8,717 bases of DNA from a bacterium (GCA_027296025.1 JAPUJU010000347.1:1-8717); one strand, 5' to 3'. Numbered from the stretch's first letter, positions 1 through 8,275 are shown. Made by a program: numbers and translations. The notes: generated by a model from the letters alone, not told the origin.

Positions 1-1102
1 TCGACTCGGTCGTTACCTGCTTCGGGGGGAGTTCGAAGGTATTGTGGTTCAGGAACAGCGGCTCGGCCACGCGCTGCACCTGCTCCAGCGGCACCGTGTG
101 CAGGTTAACGACGACCTCTCCGTCGAAGGGTGTGTTGGAGCGGTTGACGAAGTGCGAGTTTAGATCGAGCCCGGAATCAGCCGGCAGGCGCATGGCAACG
201 CCGGTCGGAAACGTGTAGTTTACCAGCGGCCATTGGGTGCCCAGCAGGAACCGGTGATACTGCGTCGCGAGCAGGTTGTCGACGATGTATTCTCCGGACG
301 GGTCCCGAATGTCACGGATAACATTCGGGTCGGGTATCATGTCCAGAGGAGTGTCATCACCGAAGCGGTACAAGATAAAGTGGTGACTGCCGCTGCGCAT
401 CCGTATTTCGGTACGCTGTACGAACACATCCTCCGTGTTACCGAGTGGCACGTAGTAAAACAACTCCCGTTCATAGTTCGGGGCCACGGTAAACGGGCCG
501 ACGCTCAGTTGATAGCCTGACTCGGGCGGGTCCATGGGCAGGAACTCCGGCGGTTCATACCTGCTGGTGTCTTTCAAGAGCTCGCGGTCCACGACGTGGT
601 TATCGGCCGGCGCCCCGGCGATGATCCACTGCTTGAGGTACGCGAGTTCACCGTTCGTCAGCGACGGTAACCCGAGTGGCATCATTCCCCCGTACTGCGG
701 ATGGTCGGCGAAGAAGTGCTCCTGATTCGGCGCGTTGATCTTTTCCCAGAGAAAACTTTTCGCCAGGCTCGCGAGGCCCCCGGTGCCCACCAACAGCATT
801 CCGTCACCGCGCGCGGCCTGGTTGTTGGGCACCCGCTCGATGAGCTGGCTGTACGCCACATCGGACGTCAGAACCAGGTCGGACTGTCTGGCAAACGAGG
901 ACCCACTGATGTGGCAGCCCACGCAGGCTTCGTTCAGGATCCGGTTCTGAATAACCTCCCAGGTGGACGTTTCCTGCGGCCCGGTATCGAGCGGCAGCTC
1001 CGGTTCGACCGTGTCTTCTGAGCATCCGGCAAAATAAATGAGGACGAGACAGAGCGCGCTTGCAGAGAGAGCAGCGATACGGGCGGTTTCCGGTCGGCGC
1101 AT
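1..1102 (-). CDS. Heme c / copper type II (PHM/DBM-like) monooxygenase lipoprotein, 3' end outside window
   Basis: The 367 visible residues read open to the window edge; the 3' end is missing. Residues 1-27 form a lipoprotein signal with a hydrophobic stretch ending in FAGC, so Cys27 is the likely lipidated residue. A single-heme cytochrome c domain follows: CVGCH at 60-64 binds heme and GGMMPLG at 138-144 gives the likely axial Met, followed by a helix ending WIIAGAP, as in planctomycete-type cytochrome domains. From about 195 on it resembles the N-terminal half of peptidylglycine/dopamine monooxygenases: SHHFILYRF (His240, His241) and LNSHF (His317) match the three ligands of the CuH site. 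The CuM ligands would lie beyond the edge. The catalytic half lacks the cysteines that form disulfides in animal enzymes. It probably hydroxylates an unknown substrate in the envelope. The start at 1102 is supported by GGAAAG five bases upstream; the gene is second in an operon. Family assignment is firm, substrate unknown. Confidence 0.85.
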   Translation of the reverse strand, partial: MRRPETARIAALSASALCLVLIYFAGCSEDTVEPELPLDTGPQETSTWEVIQNRILNEACVGCHISGSSFARQSDLVLTSDVAYSQLIERVPNNQAARGDGMLLVGTGGLASLAKSFLWEKINAPNQEHFFADHPQYGGMMPLGLPSLTNGELAYLKQWIIAGAPADNHVVDRELLKDTSRYEPPEFLPMDPPESGYQLSVGPFTVAPNYERELFYYVPLGNTEDVFVQRTEIRMRSGSHHFILYRFGDDTPLDMIPDPNVIRDIRDPSGEYIVDNLLATQYHRFLLGTQWPLVNYTFPTGVAMRLPADSGLDLNSHFVNRSNTPFDGEVVVNLHTVPLEQVQRVAEPLFLNHNTFELPPKQVTTES

Positions 1103-1107
1103 ACTTG

Positions 1108-1113
1108 CTTTCC
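1108..1113 (-). promoter_or_regulatory. Ribosome binding site of the copper monooxygenase gene
   Basis: GGAAAG on the minus strand begins directly after the TAA of the upstream lipoprotein gene and lies five bases before the ATG at 1102. It fixes the start and shows that the two genes are translated from one message. Confidence 0.6.
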
Positions 1114-2097
1114 TTACGGGCCCGGCAGCGGTCCGGGGAGCGAGAGCTCACCGTTGTTAACGCGCACCGTGTCCTTATTTTCATCCCCAAAAACGATCAG
1201 GTTTACGCCGATGAGGTTGAATGTTGCATCGGTGATCACTCTATTATAACGGATTACCGTGCCGAGGGAATCTTCAACAGCCACCGAATCCACACCGAGA
1301 ATATCCACGCTTCCCGAGACGCCGTTGTAGAACTCGCCGCCGGACTCCACGGTAATCGTCGCGGGTCCGTGCGTTGAAAACACGGGGTAGCTTCCAAGAA
1401 ACGATCGTGAAATTTTCTCCATGGTAATCGCGATCGATGCCCCGGTGCCTTCCGAAAAATACGCGTCTTCAATGCAAACGCGTGCCCGCGCACGGGGAAA
1501 ATACTCTTCTCCGATATCGCTCACAAAAGGTGCGCCGTCGATCATGCCCGTCACGCTCACCGTGCCGAGAAACGGGTCGGCGCTGAACGTACCGACGAAG
1601 GTCACCGTCTGCGTGACGTTACGCTGATGCACGAGGGTGGCTTCGATGGAGCCGGTGATCTCCACATCATCGAATCGCGTGATGATTATCGTGCCGTTGC
1701 CGCGATCTCGATGGACATAGAGCGCTTCCCCGGTGAAAAGCGTCGTGTCGAACCCGAGCGGGCTCGGTTTCCCGGACCTGTAAATCACGTCGCTGAGATC
1801 CGCATCGAAACGGGCCCCATCAGAGGTTCGCTTCGCCCAGAAGCTTGCCGCGGCCACGCCAGCGACGTCAGCATCGAATCTGGCCCCGTCGGACGAGCGT
1901 TTCGCCCAGAAACTCGGCGGGGCGGTGGTTGGGCCCGCACCGCCGTCGCAGTATTCGACTCCCCAGAATGGTTTGTCCCAGAGTGTCGCCGTCATCATAA
2001 CGAGGTCCTGGGGGTCGTCATTCGCCGGTGTCACCGCGTTGTCTGTAGAGCATGCGACGAGGAGGCAGAGCCATATGACCAGTTTCGGTTTCATCAT
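1114..2097 (-). CDS. Lipoprotein of unknown function with duplicated SFWAKR...DGARFDAD motif
   Basis: I do not recognise this 327-residue protein at family level. Residues 1-16 are a lipoprotein signal (LLVAC, lipidated Cys16), so it should sit on a membrane facing the periplasm or outside. A low-complexity linker follows, then two almost identical 16-residue blocks at 62-77 and 85-100, each SFWAKR(S/T)SDGARFDAD. A diverged third copy, IDGAPFVSD, is at 186-194. The rest is rich in alternating hydrophobic and Thr/Val/Gly residues, suggesting beta sandwiches, and ends with a Pro/Gly tail. The pattern DG-x-x-F-x-A/S-D opening a beta domain, with TITV- and ITDATFNL-like strands later, recalls DUF6252-type lipoproteins of Bacteroidetes; this is only a resemblance. 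Two adjacent ATGs (2097, 2094) are possible starts and no clear Shine-Dalgarno is visible. It is first in the operon, so it may assist or anchor the copper enzyme. Confidence 0.8.
   Translation of the reverse strand: MMKPKLVIWLCLLVACSTDNAVTPANDDPQDLVMMTATLWDKPFWGVEYCDGGAGPTTAPPSFWAKRSSDGARFDADVAGVAAASFWAKRTSDGARFDADLSDVIYRSGKPSPLGFDTTLFTGEALYVHRDRGNGTIIITRFDDVEITGSIEATLVHQRNVTQTVTFVGTFSADPFLGTVSVTGMIDGAPFVSDIGEEYFPRARARVCIEDAYFSEGTGASIAITMEKISRSFLGSYPVFSTHGPATITVESGGEFYNGVSGSVDILGVDSVAVEDSLGTVIRYNRVITDATFNLIGVNLIVFGDENKDTVRVNNGELSLPGPLPGP
1798..1914 (-). repeat. Two-copy 69-base tandem repeat inside the lipoprotein gene
   Basis: The copies are 1867-1914 (encoding residues 62-77) and 1798-1845 (residues 85-100), offset by exactly 69 bases (23 codons). 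Of the 16 codons compared, nine differ between copies, eight of them synonymously, and only one changes the residue (Ser to Thr). The peptide is kept while the DNA has drifted. Confidence 0.85.
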
Positions 2098-2111
2098 GCC
2101 GCGTCGATCGC

Positions 2112-2130
2112 CGATGCGGGATACGCATCG
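2112..2130 (-). other. Hairpin in the leader of the lipoprotein-monooxygenase operon
   Basis: CGATGCG (2112-2118) and CGCATCG (2124-2130) pair as a perfect 7-bp stem with a 5-base loop. In the leftward transcript it ends 14 bases before the ATG, where no Shine-Dalgarno is seen, so it could affect ribosome access. A regulatory role is inference. Confidence 0.4.
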
Positions 2131-2174
2131 AAACGAGCTTTAGGCAGAGCAGTTTGAGGGGTGCTGGGTGCCTA

Positions 2175-2186
2175 ATTGTACACAAT
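2175..2186. promoter_or_regulatory. Palindrome overlapping the -10 box (possible operator)
   Basis: ATTGT-AC-ACAAT is a perfect 5-2-5 inverted repeat that contains the -10 box of the leftward promoter; the adjoining CAATATTG (2183-2190) is a second overlapping palindrome. The position would suit a repressor. No regulator gene is nearby and the site could be chance in AT-rich DNA. Confidence 0.25.
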
Positions 2187-2203
2187 ATTGCTCGTTTCGT
2201 CAA
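2175..2203 (-). promoter_or_regulatory. Sigma70-like promoter for the lipoprotein-monooxygenase operon
   Basis: On the minus strand TTGACG (2198-2203) and TACAAT (2175-2180) each match five of six consensus bases and are separated by exactly 17 bases. Transcription would start near 2168, giving a leader of about 70 bases before the ATG at 2097. Confidence 0.65.
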
Positions 2204-2233
2204 CGCAGCGGCTGTTCGGGTCGAACACCGGGG

Positions 2234-2282
2234 GTATCACGGATTCATCGGTGCGTGGACCGACTACGGGGATCCGTGATAC
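2234..2282. repeat. 11-bp perfect inverted repeat with nested stem
   Basis: GTATCACGGAT (2234-2244) and ATCCGTGATAC (2272-2282) are perfect reverse complements 27 bases apart. Inside them TCGGT (2248-2252) and ACCGA (2259-2263) form a second stem with a 6-base loop. The outer repeat ends at 2282, just where recognisable similarity of the sorting-domain relic begins. It could be an RNA structure, a terminator stem without a T-run, or a recombination junction. Confidence 0.6.
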
Positions 2283-2283
2283 G

Positions 2284-2436
2284 GGTTCTGTGGAGTGGTT
2301 TCCGAGAGCCGGACCACAAGCAGCGTTCCGGGACGGTACTGTTGCCGGTGGCCGGCCGGTTTCTTCTGGCGTATACTTCTGCCGGATCGCGGTGCGCAAT
2401 ATTGTTGAGACGCGAAAGTTGGTGCTCCTTCGATAA
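2284..2436 (+). pseudogene. Remnant of a FlgD-like / type IX-type C-terminal sorting domain
   Basis: Translating this stretch gives about 50 residues ending in a TAA at 2434-2436. The end reads GGRPVSSGVYFCRI, then VETRKLVLLR. Known sorting domains of this kind (FlgD Ig-like or type IX secretion C-terminal domains) have the pattern WDGxDxxGRPVxSGVYFYRL...ETRKMVLLR, so the match covers the normal C-terminus including the final VLLR and stop. Upstream of about 2284 the similarity is lost, and the frame is closed by a TAA at 2173, so there is no room for the large secreted protein such a domain should terminate. I read it as the tail of a deleted gene. The DG pair is kept (FRDGT), but the usual Trp before it is replaced. 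It could instead be a tiny expressed ORF from a TTG at 2176, which I think less likely. Confidence 0.6.
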
Positions 2437-2486
2437 CTCCAAACGTTCCCCGCCCCGCACGATTCCCATAGAGAACTGACGGCACA

Positions 2487-4079
2487 TTGAAATCTGATTC
2501 CATCCAACGAGACTGGCTGGCAGGCATTGTCGCTGGTATCAGTCTGTCGCTTACACCGTTTGTTGTCTTCATCCGGCATCAGGGCTACCTGATTATCAGA
2601 CCCGAGATTCTGATCTGCTTTACCGCGTTGATCGTCCTTGGTCTGGTGTTCGGTCTCCTGATGGAAAGCGGCGGGCGGTTTTCGCGCGCACCGGTTTTTG
2701 CCTCCCTGATAGCGGTCACGTTTGACATCCAGCTGACCGATCCAAATCCTGCCCTCCTGTGGGTGGTCTTCGGTGCAACCCTTGTCGCCGGTTGGTTTAT
2801 TCGTGGGCGATTCTTGAGAATCACGGCGGTCATTCTCGCCGTCATGCTTGGCGCGAGTTTCGTTTCACCGGCTTCACAGAAGGGCGTTCGGACGCGAAAC
2901 ATTCCGGAGGCAACCGACAAAGACGAATCGCTGCCGGTGTTCCTCCATCTTATTCTTGACGAACATATCGGGGTGGAGGGGATTCCGAAGGAGTTCGATC
3001 GCGATGGTTACCACGCGGAGAATCTCAGGGACGCGTATGTGGATCGGGGATTCCGGGTGTTCGGCAGGGCCTACAGTCAGTACTACAACACTTGGGTATC
3101 GTTGCCACACATCTTCAATTTTGATCATACGGCAGGCACAGAATACGCGACCAAACGGACACGGAAGGGAACAAAGGGATTTCGAGTCACAAAGAACCGG
3201 TACCTCAACCGGATGCGCAAAAAGGGATACCGGATCCACGTTTACCAGACGGAGTTTCTTGGCTACTGCGGGGAAAAGGGAGTTCCGATCGCCAGCTGTT
3301 ACACGTACGGCCTCGAGACACTTTCCTCGATCGAGCGTTCCGGTATGTCGACAGGCGACAAACTGCGGATGATCTTAGGAGTGTATTCGCGGCTTTCGAA
3401 GATCATGGTCGATCTTCGCGTCCCGCCCGTAAGGCTCAGCTCGCTGTCCGCCATGGGTGTTCTTGGGAGCCTGCGCGACGATCTTCTCAACGCGACGCCT
3501 GGTGACATGTTTTTAGTACATCTGATGCTGCCTCACTACCCGTACGCGTACGACGAGGATTGCACGATGCGCGGCGACCCATGGTCGTGGCTCTACAGCT
3601 ACGACCCTGACATGGAGCCGCTGAAGAACGATCTCAAGTCGCGGGCGGAACGCTACCCGCCGTACCTGGATCAGGTGGCGTGCACGACGAAGAGGTTTGG
3701 CCAGATGTTCGACGCGCTCGATGAGGCGGAACTCTTCGAAGACATGACGATTCTCATTCACAGTGATCACGGATCACGGATCAGTCTTCGTGTTCCGCAT
3801 CTGGAAGCGGCGGGAAGCCGGCTTCGGGAGGAAGACACGATCGATTGCTTTTCGACGCTCTTTGCGGTCAAGGCACCGGGTATCACCCCGGGATACGACC
3901 GTCGACTGCTTCCGCTCGGTCCTCTGTTCGAACAGTTTGTCAAACACGGGCGAGTGCCGCCGAAAACAGAGTGGGCGGGAGAACAGCAGGTGTACTTCAA
4001 ACGTTCGGACGATCCGAGCGTCATCCATCCGATGCCGGAGTTTCGCCGCAGACTCTCCCCGCACACGCCGGAGCGATGA
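2487..4079 (+). CDS. Membrane-anchored sulfatase / phosphoglycerol transferase-like enzyme
   Basis: The 530-residue protein has about five membrane helices (near 12-30, 41-59, 69-84, 89-106, 111-128) and then an alkaline phosphatase-superfamily domain from about 148 to 470, which should face the periplasm. Metal-site motifs are in order: LHLILDEH (Asp158), the nucleophile region YYNTWVSLPHIFNF with Thr202 as the likely catalytic residue, VHLMLPHYPY (His350) and ILIHSDHGS (Asp427, His428). This helix-plus-domain plan is that of lipoteichoic acid synthases and lipid A/glycan phosphoethanolamine or phosphoglycerol transferases. A transferase adding a phospho-group to an envelope glycan or lipid is more likely than a sulfatase, but the donor and acceptor are unknown. 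The start is a TTG; an in-frame TAG at 2469 rules out a much longer N-terminus and the next ATG would delete two helices. The Shine-Dalgarno is weak. Its stop lies 16 bases from that of the oppositely oriented exporter gene. Confidence 0.85.
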   Translation: MKSDSIQRDWLAGIVAGISLSLTPFVVFIRHQGYLIIRPEILICFTALIVLGLVFGLLMESGGRFSRAPVFASLIAVTFDIQLTDPNPALLWVVFGATLVAGWFIRGRFLRITAVILAVMLGASFVSPASQKGVRTRNIPEATDKDESLPVFLHLILDEHIGVEGIPKEFDRDGYHAENLRDAYVDRGFRVFGRAYSQYYNTWVSLPHIFNFDHTAGTEYATKRTRKGTKGFRVTKNRYLNRMRKKGYRIHVYQTEFLGYCGEKGVPIASCYTYGLETLSSIERSGMSTGDKLRMILGVYSRLSKIMVDLRVPPVRLSSLSAMGVLGSLRDDLLNATPGDMFLVHLMLPHYPYAYDEDCTMRGDPWSWLYSYDPDMEPLKNDLKSRAERYPPYLDQVACTTKRFGQMFDALDEAELFEDMTILIHSDHGSRISLRVPHLEAAGSRLREEDTIDCFSTLFAVKAPGITPGYDRRLLPLGPLFEQFVKHGRVPPKTEWAGEQQVYFKRSDDPSVIHPMPEFRRRLSPHTPER

Positions 4080-4095
4080 CGTGCATTCGGGGCGA

Positions 4096-5901
<1,806 letters not shown>

Positions 5902-5942
5902 GAGACGCTTTCTCGCATTGGGTGAACGTGCCGTTCCATCCG

Positions 5943-5971
5943 AGAATACGAGATGCGCGTCTGCGGCGCAA
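5943..5971 (-). promoter_or_regulatory. Weak possible promoter for the ABC exporter gene
   Basis: On the minus strand TTGCGC (5966-5971) and TATTCT (5943-5948) have the right 17-base spacing, but match only three and four consensus bases. It lies in the 75-base gap before the exporter gene. Readthrough from the upstream genes is equally possible. Confidence 0.22.
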
Positions 5972-5976
5972 ACGGA

Positions 5977-6333
5977 TTACGACTCCACTACGGGCCGCGG
6001 GCGCCTGAGCCACCACAGCGCCCAGAGAAAAATGAGAAACGCTGTCGGGCGAATAAAGTTGATCCCTTCACCGGCGTTTATATGGGTATATACCGCGCCA
6101 AGCATGATGATGGTGAGCCCGTAAATGGCGAGGCGTGTGGTCATGGGTACGAGGAGCCCGATTCCACCCAGGACCTCGAGGCCTCCGATAAGCTTCATGA
6201 ACCATGGCGTATAGCCCCAGTTGACGAACATCGTGGCATCGCTGGTCATGAGTTTGCCGGCTCCAGACACGAGAAACATCCCGCCGAGTAGCACGGCCAG
6301 GATCCATCCGCTGATTTTGGGCAGCTTGTTCAT
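5977..6333 (-). CDS. DoxX-family small membrane protein
   Basis: The 118-residue protein has four membrane helices (about 7-25, 43-63, 66-84, 93-109). It carries the conserved features of DoxX-like proteins: a GxGKL motif after the first helix (SGAGKLMTSD, 23-32), IGGLEVLGGIGLLVPMTTR (49-67) and the LGAVYTHI stretch (78-85). The family is widespread and its members are linked loosely to redox or thiol stress and respiratory membranes; no precise function can be given here. The ATG at 6333 is chosen because GGAGGT lies four bases before it. An in-frame GTG at 6408 would add 25 polar residues unlike the family. The gene sits between the ABC-F gene (88-base gap) and the ABC exporter gene, on the same strand as both, and may be co-transcribed. 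Confidence 0.9.
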   Translation of the reverse strand: MNKLPKISGWILAVLLGGMFLVSGAGKLMTSDATMFVNWGYTPWFMKLIGGLEVLGGIGLLVPMTTRLAIYGLTIIMLGAVYTHINAGEGINFIRPTAFLIFLWALWWLRRPRPVVES

Positions 6334-6337
6334 GTCT

Positions 6338-6343
6338 ACCTCC
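6338..6343 (-). promoter_or_regulatory. Strong ribosome binding site deciding the DoxX start
   Basis: GGAGGT on the minus strand lies four bases before the ATG at 6333. It is the best Shine-Dalgarno in the window and favours this start over the upstream GTG at 6408. Confidence 0.7.
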
Positions 6344-6408
6344 CGGGTTCGGGGAACTGTCGCGTTCTGGAAATACGAGCGAACATCATCTCGTGTTTCA
6401 GTCTGCAC

Positions 6409-6430
6409 TCAGGAATAAGTCTTATCCTGA
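6409..6430. other. Imperfect hairpin overlapping the ABC-F stop codon
   Basis: TCAGGA (6409-6414) pairs with TCCTGA (6425-6430), and after a one-base bulge two or three more pairs form around a 5-base loop. The TAA of the ABC-F gene (6422-6424) falls inside the structure. No T-run follows on either strand, so it is not a standard intrinsic terminator; it could protect or pause the transcript end. Confidence 0.4.
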
Positions 6431-8275
6431 AAGATCCTTGAGATTCTGCTCGAATTCCACTGACACGCGATCGAGTTCTTCCGTTGCCAGCTCGAGCTCG
6501 TAGAACTTTCGATTGATATGACGTCGTAGATCACCGCTCTGTCTCGAAAGTTTCGCAATGGCAGAGGCATCGCCCGTGGTCGATGCGTCCGCAAGCGCTT
6601 GATCTATTGTCTCCACTTCGGCTTCGAGTTCCATGATGCGGGCCTCGATGCCTTCAACGCGCTTCCGTGCCGGCCCCAGTGCGCGCGTTCGTTCCTGTTG
6701 AATTCTTGCTCGTGCCTGCCGCTTGGCTTTCTTGTCGAGAGGTTTTCTGGTTGCTTGCTTCGACTCGGTTCTTGCTGACTTGAGGGTTTCGTCGAGTTCC
6801 CAGCCCACCTCATCGAGAAAATCCCGGTACGACCGGTCGAAGAGATAGACGCGTCCACGGTCGAACACGATGAATCGTGTAGCCAGGGTATGGAGAAACA
6901 TCTCGTTGTGCGTCACTATGACAACCGCACCCTTGAACGCATCGACCGCAGCCAGGAGGGAATCGCACGAGTCCATATCGAGATGGTTTGTCGGCTCATC
7001 GAGAAGGAGCAAGTTTGTGGCGGACACGATCAGCTTGCCAAGCATGACGCGGCTCTTTTCGCCGCCGGACAAGATGGACACTTGTTTCAACGCGTTGTCG
7101 CCTTCGAACATCATGGCCCCTGCGATGTTACGCGCAGTTTGCGCAACTCGACTACCGTCGGCCGAGAGGATCTCCTCAACGACGTTGTTGTTGGGATGAA
7201 GCGTGTCGACGTTTGTCTGAGCAAAGTGACCGAGCTCGAGCTTTGGATGATTTCGAATCGTTCCGTTCCGCGGTTCCAGCTCTCCTGCAAGGAGCCGGAG
7301 CAATGTCGTCTTGCCCTTTCCATTCTGACCGATCACACAGATGCGGTCGTGTGAGTGGACCTCGAACTCTAGACCGGCAAACAGGTCCGGGTCGGACCCG
7401 TACCCGAACGAGAGATTTTCGACGCTTATCATGATTTTTGCCGGAAAGGGCGCGTTGTTGAATGAGAAATCCAGTGTCTGGATGCGGTCGAGTTTATCGA
7501 GCTGTTCGTGTTTCTCCAGGTATTTCATTCGAGATTGAACCCGGGTTGCCAGCGTATTTTTTGCTCGAAAGCGCGTGATAAACCGTTGGATGTCCTTGCG
7601 TTTCTTGTCGTCGTTTAAGCGCGTCTTCTCGTAGATCTCCTCCTCCTGAAGGATCTGGCTGTAGAGCTTTCCAGTGTCTCCTTCGCTTTTCCTGGCGCGC
7701 TTTCGGTGTATTGCCACGATGTGCGTCGCCACGCGGTCCATGAAGGAGCGGTCGTGCGTGATGAGCATCAACTCCGACGGCCACTCACGCAGGAATCGCG
7801 ACAACCACCGAATTGACACAACGTCCAGATAGTTCGTAGGTTCATCGAGAAGAAGCAGGTCGGGTTCCGACACAAGCACCTTCGCGAGGTTGAGGCGCAC
7901 CTGATACCCACCGGAAAAGTGTGCGGGTGGCAGTTCCATGTCGGCGCGACTGAAGCCGAGCCCGAAAAGAATCTTTTCAGCTTTCCACGTTTCATCAAGA
8001 TGGTTCTCCGGCAGTCCGAGGGCTGCCTCTGCGAGTATCGTATCTTCGCTGAATTGAAGGCGCTGATCGAGGTGGCCGATGAGATAGCGGCGGGGGATCA
8101 TGACAGCGCCGCCATCCGTCTCGAGCTGACCCAGAATGATCTTGAAGAGGGTTGTCTTGCCGTGCCCGTTTCGACCGACGAGACCAACGCGTTCGCGCCG
8201 GTTGATGTTGAACGTCAGGTCTTTAAGCAGAAGCTGGTCGCCAAATGATTTCGTAATTCCCGATAGTTTAATCAT
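6422..8275 (-). CDS. ABC-F family ATPase (ribosome-associated translation factor type)
   Basis: The 617-residue protein has two ABC ATPase domains and no membrane helices. Domain 1 has Walker A GRNGHGKTT (34-42), signature FSGGY (120-124), Walker B LLLLDEPT with Asp144 and Glu145, and H-loop His174. Domain 2 has Walker A GQNGKGKTT (316-324), signature LSGGE (402-406), Walker B with Asp426 and Glu427, and His456. The charged alpha-helical linker at about 190-275 is the segment that contacts P-site tRNA in ABC-F proteins. The C-terminal 120 residues are a Lys/Arg/Glu-rich coiled coil, as in Uup and YheS. There is no EttA-type arm insertion in domain 1. Such proteins bind the ribosomal E site and relieve stalling; some give antibiotic resistance, but nothing here points to that. 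The ATG at 8275 is the first start after an in-frame stop; its ribosome binding site is poor. It is first of three leftward genes. Confidence 0.93.
   Translation of the reverse strand: MIKLSGITKSFGDQLLLKDLTFNINRRERVGLVGRNGHGKTTLFKIILGQLETDGGAVMIPRRYLIGHLDQRLQFSEDTILAEAALGLPENHLDETWKAEKILFGLGFSRADMELPPAHFSGGYQVRLNLAKVLVSEPDLLLLDEPTNYLDVVSIRWLSRFLREWPSELMLITHDRSFMDRVATHIVAIHRKRARKSEGDTGKLYSQILQEEEIYEKTRLNDDKKRKDIQRFITRFRAKNTLATRVQSRMKYLEKHEQLDKLDRIQTLDFSFNNAPFPAKIMISVENLSFGYGSDPDLFAGLEFEVHSHDRICVIGQNGKGKTTLLRLLAGELEPRNGTIRNHPKLELGHFAQTNVDTLHPNNNVVEEILSADGSRVAQTARNIAGAMMFEGDNALKQVSILSGGEKSRVMLGKLIVSATNLLLLDEPTNHLDMDSCDSLLAAVDAFKGAVVIVTHNEMFLHTLATRFIVFDRGRVYLFDRSYRDFLDEVGWELDETLKSARTESKQATRKPLDKKAKRQARARIQQERTRALGPARKRVEGIEARIMELEAEVETIDQALADASTTGDASAIAKLSRQSGDLRRHINRKFYELELATEELDRVSVEFEQNLKDLSG

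Larger units (their letters stand above)
2098..2486. other. 389-base divergent intergenic region
   Basis: This gap lies between the leftward lipoprotein gene and the rightward sulfatase-like gene. It holds the leftward promoter and its leader (2098-2203), an inverted repeat (2234-2282) and a rightward remnant of a C-terminal sorting domain ending at 2436. From 2437 to 2486 there is only the short leader of the rightward gene; I could not find a convincing promoter for that gene. Confidence 0.7.

Noticed and set aside
1627..2157. Rightward open frame of 176 codons opposite the lipoprotein gene
   Set aside because: It is antisense to the lipoprotein; its apparent internal repeat (ETGP/ESGP blocks) is just the mirror of the duplicated motif on the other strand.
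2183..2404. Repeated CAATATTG palindromes at 2183-2190 and 2397-2404
   Set aside because: An 8-base AT-rich palindrome occurring more than once is expected by chance (the same string also lies inside the exporter gene near 4934).
2172..2579. Leftward open frame of 135 codons across the intergenic gap and the start of the sulfatase-like gene
   Set aside because: It lies opposite both the sorting-domain relic and the first helices of the membrane enzyme, has no signal or domain, and no ribosome binding site.
4080..4095. Possible bidirectional terminator between the convergent genes
   Set aside because: The gap is only 16 bases and neither it nor its flanks shows a GC-rich stem followed by a T-run.
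6334..6408. N-terminal extension of the DoxX protein from a GTG at 6408
   Set aside because: The extra 25 residues are polar and unlike the family, whereas GGAGGT sits at the right distance from the ATG at 6333.
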